The notes under the pieces were generated by a model. The model saw only the letters and a list, made by a program, of their open reading frames with translations. It was not told the DNA's origin and did not search any database. This document shows, in pieces, positions 26,720 through 35,864 of a stretch of DNA of 64,000 nucleotides. The stretch comes from Bacteroidota bacterium (GTDB lineage: Bacteria; Bacteroidota; Bacteroidia; Chitinophagales; Chitinophagaceae): contig JAEYWX010000001.1 in the NCBI GenBank assembly GCA_023428755.1, positions 62,001 to 126,000 of the forward strand, read 5' to 3'. The position numbers were made by a program, and so were the translations under genes. Each line of letters begins with the position of its first letter. The first letter of the stretch is position 1.

Positions 26720-26744
26720 GGGGCCAGGATAGAAATCCAGCCCC
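26720..26744 (+). terminator. Probable terminator after uvrC
   Basis: Stem GGGGC/GCCCC with an inner GGAT/ATCC stem separated by a small internal loop, followed by GTCTTT, 14 bases after the uvrC stop. Imperfect, but well placed. Confidence 0.55.
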
Positions 26745-26808
26745 GTCTTTAAAATCCAATATCCTATGAAAAACCGAAACGAAGATACAAACAGTTCGTA
26801 TAAAATCA

Positions 26809-26826
26809 ATACCCTGATACGGGTAT
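26809..26826. other. Short hairpin in the uvrC-gldN gap
   Basis: ATACCC, a six-base loop, GGGTAT, then TTTTA. It could be a second terminator for rightward transcription or the core of an operator. A 32-codon frame runs through it (26766-26864), which I do not call a gene. The rest of the gap (26745-26930) shows no other feature. Confidence 0.35.
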
Positions 26827-26930
26827 TTTTAAAAAAACTTTCTCCAAATTTTATTGCATTTTGAATAGGAGTATGCAATCGGTTGTAATTATGATCCTGA
26901 ACAGTTGACTATAGTTCAACAAAAAAGCCA

Positions 26931-26951
26931 CCTGGTAAGGGCGGCTTTTTT
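26931..26951. terminator. Terminator after gldN
   Basis: AAAAAAGCC and GGCTTTTTT pair over nine bases with a three-base-wide inner part that can add CC/GG pairs. It lies 19 bases after the gldN stop on the minus strand and reads as a terminator in both directions, between converging genes uvrC and gldN. Confidence 0.8.
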
Positions 26952-26969
26952 GTTGTATATTTTTTTAGA

Positions 26970-28040
26970 TTAATATGACCATAAATCCTGCTCGTAATTG
27001 AAAATCTTTTCTTTGATATTTTCACCTTCGAGCAAACGAAGAATTGGATCTTTAATGTAATCTTTCAAACGACGATCGTATGGGTTGTCCATTGTTGATT
27101 TGGTGACGTAACTACTGAACATACGGTTTTCAAACAATTCTTCCCATGTCATCCTCGCTCCGAAGTTTTTACCATTGAATGCTTCGTAACGTGAAAGAAC
27201 ACCACGGGCATCTGGATAGTATACCCAAAACAAAGGAACCATATCAATAAACTGACCAGTTGAGGTATAAATTGGCTTAACCGGGCAGATACCAAGGATA
27301 CGTACAAACATTCTTGAAGACTCTTTATCAAATACCCATTCTTCCTTTACTCTGAACTGGTAAATGCTGTCAGGATCAACTTCTTTTGTACGAACCTCAT
27401 AACGCTCAATGTTACCATTTAAATCATACACAGGAACTGTATCAACACCACCTGCAAATGATTCCATAACAGATTGTGGCGTTAAAGGCTTTGTAAAGCG
27501 ATCATCAATTGGATCAAATGCGGTGATCTCTCTGTCCTTAATTGCCTTGAGAATAATTGAAATGAAGCGTTGGTTTCCATTGTCTTCATTTGCAGAATAA
27601 CGAAATGGAAGATTCATTTTCTCACGTGTATCAATTTCTCTCCAAACACGCTGGCGATATACCGCATCGTCCTCACGGATATGCTCATAGGCCAGTGGTT
27701 GACGGTCTTTGATAAGATTACGTTCAATCGACGCATCGTTACGAAGTGAAGGAGCTACAGTATCTAATGCTGCATTTCCGGTTGATTTTACAACAACGAT
27801 CGGAATATTAGCCAGAGGCTGATTTGATTGCTGTTGCTGATTATTATTACCGTATGCTGAATTCTGCGCTGGCTGTTGTTGAGCAGGTGTTGTTCCATAC
27901 CCCGATGAGCCATATCCAGATTGTGCTGGTGGTGGAGTTGTTGTTTTACGGGTTGTTTTTTTCCGCTGTTGTGCAGACACAACTCCGGAAACCATCAGAG
28001 ACGCTAACAACAAACCAACAGAAAGGCTTTTCAATTTCAT
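26970..28040 (-). CDS. gldN: Gliding motility/type IX secretion protein GldN
   Basis: Periplasmic ring component (PorN homologue) that, with GldK, forms the outer ring of the type IX secretion system. The 356-residue protein has a signal peptide (SVGLLLASLMVSGVVSAQ), then a Gln/Pro/Tyr-rich low-complexity stretch of about 50 residues (GYGSSGYGTTPAQQQP), then the conserved GldN domain: DDAVYRQRVWREIDTREKMN, AFDPIDDRFTKPLTPQSVM, YQFRVKEEWVFDKESSRMFVRILG, and FWVYYPDARGVL. The low-complexity stretch is variable in the family. It is the last gene of gldKLMN, 11 bases after gldM. Confidence 0.95.
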   Translation of the reverse strand: MKLKSLSVGLLLASLMVSGVVSAQQRKKTTRKTTTPPPAQSGYGSSGYGTTPAQQQPAQNSAYGNNNQQQQSNQPLANIPIVVVKSTGNAALDTVAPSLRNDASIERNLIKDRQPLAYEHIREDDAVYRQRVWREIDTREKMNLPFRYSANEDNGNQRFISIILKAIKDREITAFDPIDDRFTKPLTPQSVMESFAGGVDTVPVYDLNGNIERYEVRTKEVDPDSIYQFRVKEEWVFDKESSRMFVRILGICPVKPIYTSTGQFIDMVPLFWVYYPDARGVLSRYEAFNGKNFGARMTWEELFENRMFSSYVTKSTMDNPYDRRLKDYIKDPILRLLEGENIKEKIFNYEQDLWSY

Positions 28041-28051
28041 GATCGTGTCTT

Positions 28052-29581
28052 TTAATATAGATTAAACGCCATAGTAGGCAAAGTTCTTGTGTTACCACCT
28101 GGTCCAACTGCTTTTATTTCATCCAGAACAACAGTTGTACCTGGTCCACAGCGGTTTATTAAATCCTGTACAGCATCAAAAGTGTTACTGCGGATGCCCG
28201 GTCTTACACCTGCATCAGGAAAACCTTTTCCGGTTGCATAAAAGGTGTAACCGGTTACTGTAAACGTAACTCCTTCGAAAACAAAGTTTTCAAGTTCGGC
28301 TCTGATACCTCTTTGTGCCTTAAACACATTCGCTGCAATACGACCTCCTTTACTTGCACCAACCATTGGCGTTGGATCAGGCACTGTTTTTACTCTGAAC
28401 TCAAAGCTACTTGGCTTCCCATCAGAATTAACAGTTACAATTGCTTTGCCGGGCGTATTTGGTTTCGCAATATAGCGTCCGGGGCCAATTTTGCTAAGTG
28501 ATCCATTGTCAATACTCACTTTTACTTTTTCATCACCAACACTTCCACCGCTAACTGCCAATTCATTATCTAAACCGATGTACATAACTTTTACCTTTTC
28601 AGCACTAACAAACGCACCGGTTGCAGTACCTACAGTATAATTAAGATCGGTTTCTTTTGATTGCGGGTTACCATCCTGATCGGTGTACTTTACAATTACT
28701 TTTACAGAACCGCTGGTACTACCCACCTTAATTTTTTTGATGGCCATCCCTTTTTCATTCAGCTCAACAGGTGCACCGGCAATTGATACTGTTGGCAACT
28801 TGCTTTTGCTGAAGGCAGCTAAACCAGCTGTAATTTCCATTTCCTGACCCGGGAAAAGGTAAGTTGTATTTGCGCCCACAATTGGTTCAAATGCATCAAA
28901 GCGTACTATAACTTGACCTACACGGTTATGGAATTCGTTTACAAAACGACTTTCGGTTGTTTTTACATCGTTCTGGAATTTGCTCAACATGGTTAATGCT
29001 GCAACGGTTGGCGTCATGTGGAAGTAAGCTGAAGCCCAGGTTACTTTACCCATTTGACGGGTATTTGACTTTGGAATTTCAGTGTTAATTGGAAGAGTTT
29101 TCTCAAGCATTTTTCCAGTCGAATCATCGATTGCAATCATTGCTTTTTTATATTGCTCCAATTTGGCTCTGAGTTTTTCGCCTTCACCCTGTTTATCCAT
29201 AATACGGGTAGCAATATCAACATTATCTTCTTTGAATGTTGAATTAGGGTCTTTCGGATCGTAACCCGCTTCAACTTTCATTTTCAATTTCAGCTCTTCA
29301 ATGTAATCGCTGATTTCTTTTGTCAGTCTTACAGCTTCTTTCGCTTTCGGCATCCAGATCTCAGCTTTTGCTTTTGATTCAGGAGCATCTAATTTAAGCT
29401 GAAACGATTCCATGATCGTTTCGGTAGAACGGTTAACGACAGTGTTGGTAGTGGTAAGACTATCGTCAACTACTTTGAAGGCGTTGATGATCTCAGCTGA
29501 TACGTTCAATGCTAACAGTGCCGTTAACACGAGGTACATGAGGTTGATCATCTTTTGCCGGGGCTCTTTAGGTAGTGCCAT
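28052..29581 (-). CDS. gldM: Gliding motility/type IX secretion protein GldM
   Basis: Inner membrane component (PorM) that spans the periplasm and carries force from the GldL-GldM motor to the outer ring. The 509-residue protein has one N-terminal helix (about 11-30: MINLMYLVLTALLALNVSAE) and four long periplasmic domains. The N-terminal part is helical with coiled-coil character; the rest is beta-rich, including SKGGRIAANVFKAQRGIRAELENF. The sequence MALPKEPRQKMINLMYLVLTALLALN is the strongly conserved family start. It sits between gldL and gldN. Confidence 0.97.
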   Translation of the reverse strand: MALPKEPRQKMINLMYLVLTALLALNVSAEIINAFKVVDDSLTTTNTVVNRSTETIMESFQLKLDAPESKAKAEIWMPKAKEAVRLTKEISDYIEELKLKMKVEAGYDPKDPNSTFKEDNVDIATRIMDKQGEGEKLRAKLEQYKKAMIAIDDSTGKMLEKTLPINTEIPKSNTRQMGKVTWASAYFHMTPTVAALTMLSKFQNDVKTTESRFVNEFHNRVGQVIVRFDAFEPIVGANTTYLFPGQEMEITAGLAAFSKSKLPTVSIAGAPVELNEKGMAIKKIKVGSTSGSVKVIVKYTDQDGNPQSKETDLNYTVGTATGAFVSAEKVKVMYIGLDNELAVSGGSVGDEKVKVSIDNGSLSKIGPGRYIAKPNTPGKAIVTVNSDGKPSSFEFRVKTVPDPTPMVGASKGGRIAANVFKAQRGIRAELENFVFEGVTFTVTGYTFYATGKGFPDAGVRPGIRSNTFDAVQDLINRCGPGTTVVLDEIKAVGPGGNTRTLPTMAFNLY

Positions 29582-29634
29582 GATTCTCGGATTTTGGTTT
29601 TAAGACAGGTAAATAGTTTTGATTCGTCTGTTGA

Positions 29635-30384
29635 TTATCTTCCTTGCATTGCATTGATCATATTACCATACACATTGTTCAATGTGCCGAGATTTTTGGC
29701 AAGCGCAGCAATTTGCTCCTGTGCACGTTTTGCATCATCTACACTTCCCAACATGGCATCAGATGCCTGTGTGAGGTTGCCGTAGAATTTGTTCATTGCT
29801 TTCAGGTGATTATTGGTATCCTGTAATTCCAGTTCGTAGATTGTATTTAATGAACCGAGGTTTTTGGTCATTACCTGTACCTGCTCATGGTATGCTTTTG
29901 TACCTTCAGCAGCCAGGTTGAATGAACTTACTGTTGCAGCAGCCTGCTGGTAAGCATCTTTCATATTACCCAATACTTTGGCTGCCTCTTTCGATGAAGC
30001 GCTGAGTTCGCCGGTAGACGCAACCACATCGCTTACATCTTTAATTCCACCAACGGTGCTGTTTAATTTCTGAAAATTATCACCAAGGCTTTTTAAGCTG
30101 GCAGGTGTAATATTTGCGTCATTCATCATTTTATCTAACGAAGCCAATGCAGGTGTTCCTGCCGGAGCTGCAGCTTTATGGCCATCATCATGCAAACCAT
30201 ATCCCTGCGAAGCGAGATAGGCATATACTAAGAAGATACCCGCTTCTGTCAACAGACCTACGGTAAGCATCAGGTCGGCAAAAGAAAGGTGAAGGATTTT
30301 GGCCCACGCTCCGAAGATTACAACGGCGGCACCAGCGGATACGATAATGTTTGTGATTTTTTCGGTTGATTTAGAGACTGCCAT
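29635..30384 (-). CDS. gldL: Gliding motility/type IX secretion motor protein GldL
   Basis: Inner membrane motor component (PorL) that uses the proton gradient to drive type IX secretion and gliding. The 249-residue protein has two transmembrane helices (about 10-29 and 36-58) and a long cytoplasmic coiled-coil tail (SSKEAAKVLGNMKDAYQQAAATVSS, YELELQDTNNHLKAMNKFYG). In helix 2, LTVGLLTEAGIF carries Glu47, equivalent to the essential membrane glutamate known in flavobacterial GldL. The tail has two repeated GTLN(N/T)-type heptad blocks. It lies between gldK and gldM. Confidence 0.97.
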   Translation of the reverse strand: MAVSKSTEKITNIIVSAGAAVVIFGAWAKILHLSFADLMLTVGLLTEAGIFLVYAYLASQGYGLHDDGHKAAAPAGTPALASLDKMMNDANITPASLKSLGDNFQKLNSTVGGIKDVSDVVASTGELSASSKEAAKVLGNMKDAYQQAAATVSSFNLAAEGTKAYHEQVQVMTKNLGSLNTIYELELQDTNNHLKAMNKFYGNLTQASDAMLGSVDDAKRAQEQIAALAKNLGTLNNVYGNMINAMQGR

Positions 30385-30496
30385 AAAAGTTGGTTTTAAA
30401 AAAGGTAAATCATTGATGGTTTGAGATCAGCTCAAAAAACTAGGTTTTTGGACTAATAGGTAAATATTGGGTTACAAAATTTAAATGGTTGAGGTA

Positions 30497-31765
30497 TTAA
30501 CGCTTACGCATCATTGGTGGCAGGTTAATCACACAGCGGAAGCCGATATACGATTTCGCTGTATCCTGGTATTCATAGTTACGGGTACTTGTTTGCAGGA
30601 AGTAACCCACACTCTGCCAGCTACCGCCACGTACCACTTTACGTTTCATGCGGGGAGGATCGCTGTCTTTTGCGTTGTAACGAATGTCTGGGTTCATGTC
30701 ATGTGCAAAATTGTAAGCTCCTTCATAATAAAGTGAACCTGTCCACTCCGCTACGTTTCCAGCCATGTTGTAAAGACCGAAATCATTAGGCCAGTATGCA
30801 TCAGCACGAACGGTGTAGAAACCACCATCTTCCGGATAGTTACCACGGCCGGGCTTGAAGTTGGCCATTAAACAACCTTTACGGTTACGGAGATAATAGT
30901 TACCCCAAGGGAACATCGATTGTGAACGTCCGCCACGGGCTGCATATTCCCACTCTGCTTCTGAAGGCAAGCGATAGCTTGATTCTGTTGCATAACCCTT
31001 GGAATCGTTGAAGTTGTTGAGATGGCGTGTGCGCCAGTTACAAAATGCATTTGCCTGTTTCCAGGTAGTGCCTACTACAGGATAGTTTGCAAAAGCCGGA
31101 TGAGCAAAATAACGCTGACTCATTGGCTCATTGTAGCTGTATGAGAAATCACGCACCCATACCAATGTATCGGGATAAACCTTAACAGGATTCTTGATAA
31201 TGAATTTTGAACGTGGTTCGTTCGGCTTGCGATAAGCAGCAGCTTTATAATCTACGTACTCTTCCTGGTAAATCAATTTATCAGGATCAATTTCCATTTT
31301 TCCAAAGATGCGGTCATCTGGTGCCATCATCATCTGGCCGAGCTTTTCGTACACATTTTTCTCTTTCCAGATTCCGGCTGCTTTTTTCCAGTCGATAGAA
31401 TTGGTTTTTGGATCAATGTAATTCAACACAGTTGCTGCAATTGAATCACGTACGTAAAACACAAATTGCTTGTACTCGCTGTTAGTTATCTCAGTAGCAT
31501 CCATCCAGAAACCACTGATCGACACCTGGCGGTTACGTGCAGTATATGCGTAGTTGATGTCTTCATCACTAGGTCCCATGTGAAAGGTACCTTGCGGAAT
31601 CATCACCATTCCCATATGTGTGTTGTTGTTTTGCTTGGCTCCGTAAGCAGCACCGACAAGTTGACCATTGTTTGCAGATTTCGAAGAAGACTTCGATTTA
31701 CCGCAACTGACAGCCAGTACGGAGAGGGCGGCGATTGTTAGGCAACTTAACAGTTGGTTCTTCAT
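30497..31765 (-). CDS. gldK: Gliding motility/type IX secretion lipoprotein GldK
   Basis: Outer membrane lipoprotein (PorK) that builds the type IX secretion ring with GldN. The 422-residue protein has lipobox LAVSCGK (Cys21) and a formylglycine-generating-enzyme-like (SUMF1) domain: MVMIPQGTFHMGPSDEDIN, SISGFWMDATEITNSEYKQF, RLPSEAEWEYAARGG, GNVAEWTGSLY and RVVRGGSWQSVG. The FGE catalytic cysteines are not expected in GldK, which is structural. First gene of the gldKLMN operon, with a candidate TAnnTTTG box upstream. Confidence 0.96.
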   Translation of the reverse strand: MKNQLLSCLTIAALSVLAVSCGKSKSSSKSANNGQLVGAAYGAKQNNNTHMGMVMIPQGTFHMGPSDEDINYAYTARNRQVSISGFWMDATEITNSEYKQFVFYVRDSIAATVLNYIDPKTNSIDWKKAAGIWKEKNVYEKLGQMMMAPDDRIFGKMEIDPDKLIYQEEYVDYKAAAYRKPNEPRSKFIIKNPVKVYPDTLVWVRDFSYSYNEPMSQRYFAHPAFANYPVVGTTWKQANAFCNWRTRHLNNFNDSKGYATESSYRLPSEAEWEYAARGGRSQSMFPWGNYYLRNRKGCLMANFKPGRGNYPEDGGFYTVRADAYWPNDFGLYNMAGNVAEWTGSLYYEGAYNFAHDMNPDIRYNAKDSDPPRMKRKVVRGGSWQSVGYFLQTSTRNYEYQDTAKSYIGFRCVINLPPMMRKR

Positions 31766-31802
31766 TTGTTAAGAATTTAATTTTCTTGATTAAGGTATTG
31801 GA

Positions 31803-31810
31803 CAAATTTA
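31803..31810 (-). promoter_or_regulatory. Candidate -7 box for the gldKLMN operon
   Basis: On the minus strand TAAATTTG fits TAnnTTTG and lies 38 bases before the gldK ATG. No clear TTTG is seen at the -33 position, so the call rests on the -7 box and its location. Confidence 0.35.
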
Positions 31811-31925
31811 AGTACTCCATCAGGAACCATCTTAAATTCATCGCAATGCTAATAATTAATTTTTAAATATTCAAAATGTTTTTACAGCTCATTAACGATA
31901 ACGGGCATTTAATTATTTTATTGTT

Positions 31926-33989
31926 TTACCCTGTAAACGAAGTCAAAAGTGCCCGTATTTCCTGTGTTTCAGCCGTTGGTTTAAGGCAGGCATACCCCTT
32001 ACATAGGTAATAAAAGGTGATCCCTTGCGGAGGCTCCCTATTTGATAATAGCGGAAAACTACTATTCATTTCTGCGGAAGACTGCAGAATTAAATTCGGC
32101 TGGTACCAACTCAAAATCTCATCTTTCCGGTTTTGATACCCCTCTCCTACAATTGCCAGTTCCTGAAAGCCCACAATCTGGTTCAAAAAAAGACCAGCCC
32201 AAACCCCAAATGAACCGGGGTAACGTAACACAGCATCCTGCAAACCCAGCAACATCCGGGTACTACGCTCCCGCCATTCGGGCCGGTCATAAATTACTCC
32301 GAGATAGTGCAGGTTAACAGCCATCACCCCATTGCCCGACGGCACCGCCCCATCATACACTTCTTTTTTCCGAACAACAATATCGGCCTGATTTGCTTTC
32401 GTAAAATAGAAGTACCCGGTTTCTTCCTCTGAAAAATGATTGGCCACATAAGCTACCATCTCTCCTGCTTTTTCAAGGTAGGCAGTATCGCCTGCTATTT
32501 CCTGCAGATGAATGAGAGCCTGCACCAGGAAAGCATAATCATCTAAAAAAGCAGGATACTTTGCAACGCCCTCTTTGTACACATGCATCATTCCATCATC
32601 GCTTTGAAAAACCCGTAACAACAATTCCATGTTGCTGACCGCCTTTTCTCTGTATTCCTGCCGCCCTGTAGCAGCAAAAGCTTTGCTGTAAGCACTGTTC
32701 ATTAAAGCATTCCAGCCGAGAATGATCTTATCGTCCAGGAGTGGCCGTATGCGTTGTTCCCGAACCTTTAGTAACCGGTCAAGACAATTACGCATTTGTT
32801 TTTCAAACGCATTTACTTCCAGGCCATGCTCTTTACAAAAATCAACAGCAGTTTTTTTGATACGGAGAATATTTACATCTTCCCAATTGCCATGTTCGGT
32901 TACGTCATAAAACTTACAGAAGAGTTCTGCATCGTTTTGCAAAACAGTATCAACCTCTGTTTTCAGCCATGTATAGTACTTGCCTTCCACTCCCTCACTA
33001 TCCGCATCCAATGCAGCATAAAATCCGTTTTCGGGTGAAGTCATCTCCCGTTCAACAAACTGCAATGTTTCTTCAATCGCCTTTTTATACTGTGGCAGTT
33101 TGGTAAGTTTATATGCATCGCTCAAAACAATTACCAGCAATGCATTATCGTACAACATTTTTTCAAAGTGCGGTGCAAGCCATTCTGTATCGGTGCTATA
33201 CCGTGCAAAGCCACCGCCTGCATGATCATAAATACCGCCCTGTATCATTTTGTCAAGGCTCAGACATGCCTGCTGTAACGCCTCGTTGCTGTTTTTGAAA
33301 TAAGCATATTGAAGCAACCATGAAATTGTAAATGTTTGCGGAAACTTGGGTGCGCCTCCAAACCCACCCCAGGTCTTATCGGCTGTCTTCATAATGTTTT
33401 CAAACATTACATCAGCCTGTTTTTTTACAAACAACTCATCAACCGGCAGATCGAGTGTAACCACTTTTTGGGTACCGAAGGAATTTGCATTTTGCAAATG
33501 CTTCAACAGTTCATCAGCCTGTGCATTAATTTCATTTCTGCGTTCAGCAAAGGCATTGGCTACTCCGTACAATACTTCTTTCCACGAACTCCTGTTATAT
33601 GCTTTTACGGGTGGAAAATAAGTGCCTCCGTAAAATGGTTTCAGATCTGGCGTAAGAAATACATTCAACGGCCATCCACCACTTCCCGTCATGGCTTGTA
33701 CGGCGTCCATATAAATATGGTCAAGATCCGGACGTTCTTCCCGATCAATTTTTATGTTAATGAAATGCTTGTTCATGATGGCAGCTGTGGCTTCATCTTC
33801 AAAACTCTCACGCTCCATTACATGACACCAGTGGCAGGAAGAGTAGCCGATACTCACAAGGATGGGTTTGTTTTCTGCAATTGCTTTTTGCAATGCTTCA
33901 TTGCCCCATGGAAACCAATCAACGGGATTGTGTGCATGTTGCAATAAGTAAGGACTGTTCTCTTGAAGTAAACGATTGCTGTGTGGCAT
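31926..33989 (-). CDS. Thioredoxin-fold DUF255 protein (YyaL/SSP411-like)
   Basis: A 687-residue cytoplasmic protein of the conserved YyaL/spermatogenesis-associated SPATA20 family. Residues 1-165 are a thioredoxin-like DUF255 domain: SPYLLQHAHNPVDWFPWG, VSIGYSSCHWCHVMERESF (Cys52-x-x-Cys55) and IKIDREERPDLDHIYM. The rest is an (alpha/alpha)6 barrel like that of N-acylglucosamine epimerases and glycosidases (GGIYDHAGGGFARYSTD, LEGKYYTW-type GVEGKYYTW). The biochemical role is unknown, though a redox or sugar-binding function is often suggested. It is a single-gene unit with a TAnnTTTG box upstream. Confidence 0.93.
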   Translation of the reverse strand: MPHSNRLLQENSPYLLQHAHNPVDWFPWGNEALQKAIAENKPILVSIGYSSCHWCHVMERESFEDEATAAIMNKHFINIKIDREERPDLDHIYMDAVQAMTGSGGWPLNVFLTPDLKPFYGGTYFPPVKAYNRSSWKEVLYGVANAFAERRNEINAQADELLKHLQNANSFGTQKVVTLDLPVDELFVKKQADVMFENIMKTADKTWGGFGGAPKFPQTFTISWLLQYAYFKNSNEALQQACLSLDKMIQGGIYDHAGGGFARYSTDTEWLAPHFEKMLYDNALLVIVLSDAYKLTKLPQYKKAIEETLQFVEREMTSPENGFYAALDADSEGVEGKYYTWLKTEVDTVLQNDAELFCKFYDVTEHGNWEDVNILRIKKTAVDFCKEHGLEVNAFEKQMRNCLDRLLKVREQRIRPLLDDKIILGWNALMNSAYSKAFAATGRQEYREKAVSNMELLLRVFQSDDGMMHVYKEGVAKYPAFLDDYAFLVQALIHLQEIAGDTAYLEKAGEMVAYVANHFSEEETGYFYFTKANQADIVVRKKEVYDGAVPSGNGVMAVNLHYLGVIYDRPEWRERSTRMLLGLQDAVLRYPGSFGVWAGLFLNQIVGFQELAIVGEGYQNRKDEILSWYQPNLILQSSAEMNSSFPLLSNREPPQGITFYYLCKGYACLKPTAETQEIRALLTSFTG

Positions 33990-34016
33990 AATTCATCAGC
34001 ACAAATTGTGCAAAAG

Positions 34017-34024
34017 CAAACCTA
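34017..34024 (-). promoter_or_regulatory. Candidate -7 box for the DUF255 gene
   Basis: Minus-strand TAGGTTTG fits TAnnTTTG, 28 bases before the ATG at 33989. No convincing -33 element. Confidence 0.3.
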
Positions 34025-34052
34025 CTTCGTTTACAGAGAAATAAGAGATAAA

Positions 34053-34838
34053 TTATTTGCTGACTTGCGCCAGGAATTTGTCCAACGCAGAAACCATGCT
34101 TGGCGCTTGCGGATCGGGAGCTTTGATCTGTAATTGCAGTCCTGCTTCTTCCACAGCTTTGAATGTATTAACGCCAAATGCTCCGATAAACGTTCCGTTT
34201 TGTTTATACTTTGGAAGATTTTCAAGCAAACTTTTTACACCGCTTGGAGTAAAAAAACAAATGATGTCAAAATCGCCGGTTGTTACCAGGTCTTTTACAT
34301 CATTGCTTACGGTTTTATACAGTATGGGAGTTTCAAATTCACAGTTATGGTTGCGAAGCCATGTTGTGATTTCGTTGTCGAGGTTTTCACTGCAGGGATA
34401 CAGAAAACGCTCATTTCCTTTGTGCTTGTTTACCACATCAAACAAACTTTTATTGGTACCGTCGGCCCCATAAAACACTTTGCGCTTGCGGTATAGAATA
34501 AACTTTTGCAGGTATAATGCCACAGCTTCCGTGATACAGAAATATTTTGTTTCCTGCGAAACAGAAATACGCATCTCTTCACAAATGCGGAAAAAATGAT
34601 CGATAGCGTTGCGGCTGGTAAATATTACGGCTGAATAGCTGGTTATATCAATTTTTTGCTTCCGGAAATCTTTGGCAGGAATACCTTCAATACGAATGAA
34701 GGGCTGAAACGACAATTCAAGGTTGTACTTCCGGGCAAGCTCGTAGTATGGCGACTTATCGGATTCGGGCCTTGGCTGCGTTATGAGTATGGTCTTAATC
34801 GCTTTTTCTTTTTGGGGCTTCATACCGTTTTTTTCCAT
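34053..34838 (-). CDS. hemD: Uroporphyrinogen-III synthase
   Basis: Converts hydroxymethylbilane to uroporphyrinogen III, with ring D inversion, in haem and B12 synthesis. The 261-residue length is typical. HemD has low conservation, but the two-domain pattern is visible: TILITQPRPESDKSPYYELA at the N-terminus, AVIFTSRNAIDHFFRICEE, the middle VVNKHKGNERFLYPCSENLDNEI, and ICFFTPSGVKSLLENLP followed by IGAFGVNTFKAVEEAGL. Downstream on the same strand is the DUF255 gene, upstream a DUF4271 gene; the hemD-DUF4271 pairing is frequent in Bacteroidota. hemW lies 3 kb away. Confidence 0.88.
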   Translation of the reverse strand: MEKNGMKPQKEKAIKTILITQPRPESDKSPYYELARKYNLELSFQPFIRIEGIPAKDFRKQKIDITSYSAVIFTSRNAIDHFFRICEEMRISVSQETKYFCITEAVALYLQKFILYRKRKVFYGADGTNKSLFDVVNKHKGNERFLYPCSENLDNEITTWLRNHNCEFETPILYKTVSNDVKDLVTTGDFDIICFFTPSGVKSLLENLPKYKQNGTFIGAFGVNTFKAVEEAGLQLQIKAPDPQAPSMVSALDKFLAQVSK

Positions 34839-34860
34839 ACGTGAACAAGGAAAATTTGTG

Positions 34861-34868
34861 CAAAGGTA
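34861..34868 (-). promoter_or_regulatory. Candidate -7 box for hemD
   Basis: Minus-strand TACCTTTG fits TAnnTTTG, 23 bases before the hemD ATG and within the 41-base gap after the DUF4271 stop. Suggests hemD can be transcribed on its own. Confidence 0.3.
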
Positions 34869-34879
34869 AGCACATTTTT

Positions 34880-35767
34880 TTATAAAAACCCAAGGATCAC
34901 CTTGTAAATAAGCAGCAGCGGAGCAATTTCAAAAGCAAGAAAAAAGATGAAAAAATGGAAGCGCCCTACTTTGATTTCAGCCTGCACCGGCCCATATGCC
35001 CGCAGAAAACGATAGAGAAACAATGCTGTTACGATTGATAATGAGATGGTGATAGCTACTCCTGCCAACCCACGTTCAGCAAACGCAATTACAAACAGAA
35101 ATGGCAACAGGATAATACCTATGATCTTATTGATAAGGAACACAACAAACGAATAGGTTTCAGCAGCTGGTTTCATGCTGAACAGCCAGCCACTGAAATG
35201 CAGAAACAAATATTTGCCCAGGTACAGCAATGCTATTACGCCTGCAGTAATAAGTGGAATAAACAGTTCCGGCAATTTGATGGAAACATCAAAATAATCG
35301 ATCAGCAAATACACATACGTACCGGCAGCCACTGCAAAAAACAAATTAAACAATAGCGACTGTAACCCCGATTGTACCAGTTGTTCCCTGATTTGGTTTA
35401 CACGCAATGAGGTGCGGAAAAACACACGGAACATATCGTTAAAATAACGCAGGTAGCTTAACCGCAATAAACCAAACAACAATGCAAGGCCGAGTATATA
35501 ATAGAAAAGCCATTCTTTGTGCAGCACCTGTTTTTCTTTCTCGATTTGAAATTGAGGTGTTGCAAACAACTTCAGTTTCGATTGCTGCAACACTGCCCGG
35601 TAGCAGGAATCAAAAGGAACTAAGGGGGTTATTGTTACAGTATTGGCTTGGGGAACAGTTGGTAAAACAGGCAGCAATGAATCGGCCGGTTGCTGCACAA
35701 CAGGTGAATCCTGTGCATTACCAACACCGATGAAGAGTAACAAAAGAATAAGTAAAAAATAGCGCAT
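34880..35767 (-). CDS. DUF4271 membrane protein
   Basis: A 295-residue inner membrane protein of DUF4271. After a signal-like helix (MRYFLLILLLLFIGVGNAQ) and a proline-rich periplasmic stretch of about 70 residues come some seven hydrophobic segments from residue 90 on (FYYILGLALLFGLLRLSYL, FFAVAAGTYVYLLI, FLINKIIGIILLPFLFVIAFAE). The basic motif NQIREQLVQSGLQSLLFN between helices is typical. Function unknown; its habitual neighbour hemD follows on the same strand. The upstream gene encodes an Omp85-type protein. Confidence 0.87.
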   Translation of the reverse strand: MRYFLLILLLLFIGVGNAQDSPVVQQPADSLLPVLPTVPQANTVTITPLVPFDSCYRAVLQQSKLKLFATPQFQIEKEKQVLHKEWLFYYILGLALLFGLLRLSYLRYFNDMFRVFFRTSLRVNQIREQLVQSGLQSLLFNLFFAVAAGTYVYLLIDYFDVSIKLPELFIPLITAGVIALLYLGKYLFLHFSGWLFSMKPAAETYSFVVFLINKIIGIILLPFLFVIAFAERGLAGVAITISLSIVTALFLYRFLRAYGPVQAEIKVGRFHFFIFFLAFEIAPLLLIYKVILGFL

Positions 35768-35864
35768 GCGTTGCTTGCAAAAATACTATTACAGATGTAA
35801 CCAACACAACAAACTTCTTTGGCAACAAACAAACTAATATAGGAATCTCATTACTACCTGCTCA

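Noticed and set aside
26766..26864. 32-codon frame in the uvrC-gldN gap
   Set aside because: It runs through a hairpin with a T run, has no hydrophobic or family pattern, and no clear ribosome site.
33336..33947. 203-codon plus-strand frame opposite the DUF255 gene
   Set aside because: It mirrors the strongly conserved DUF255 domain on the other strand and has no family pattern.
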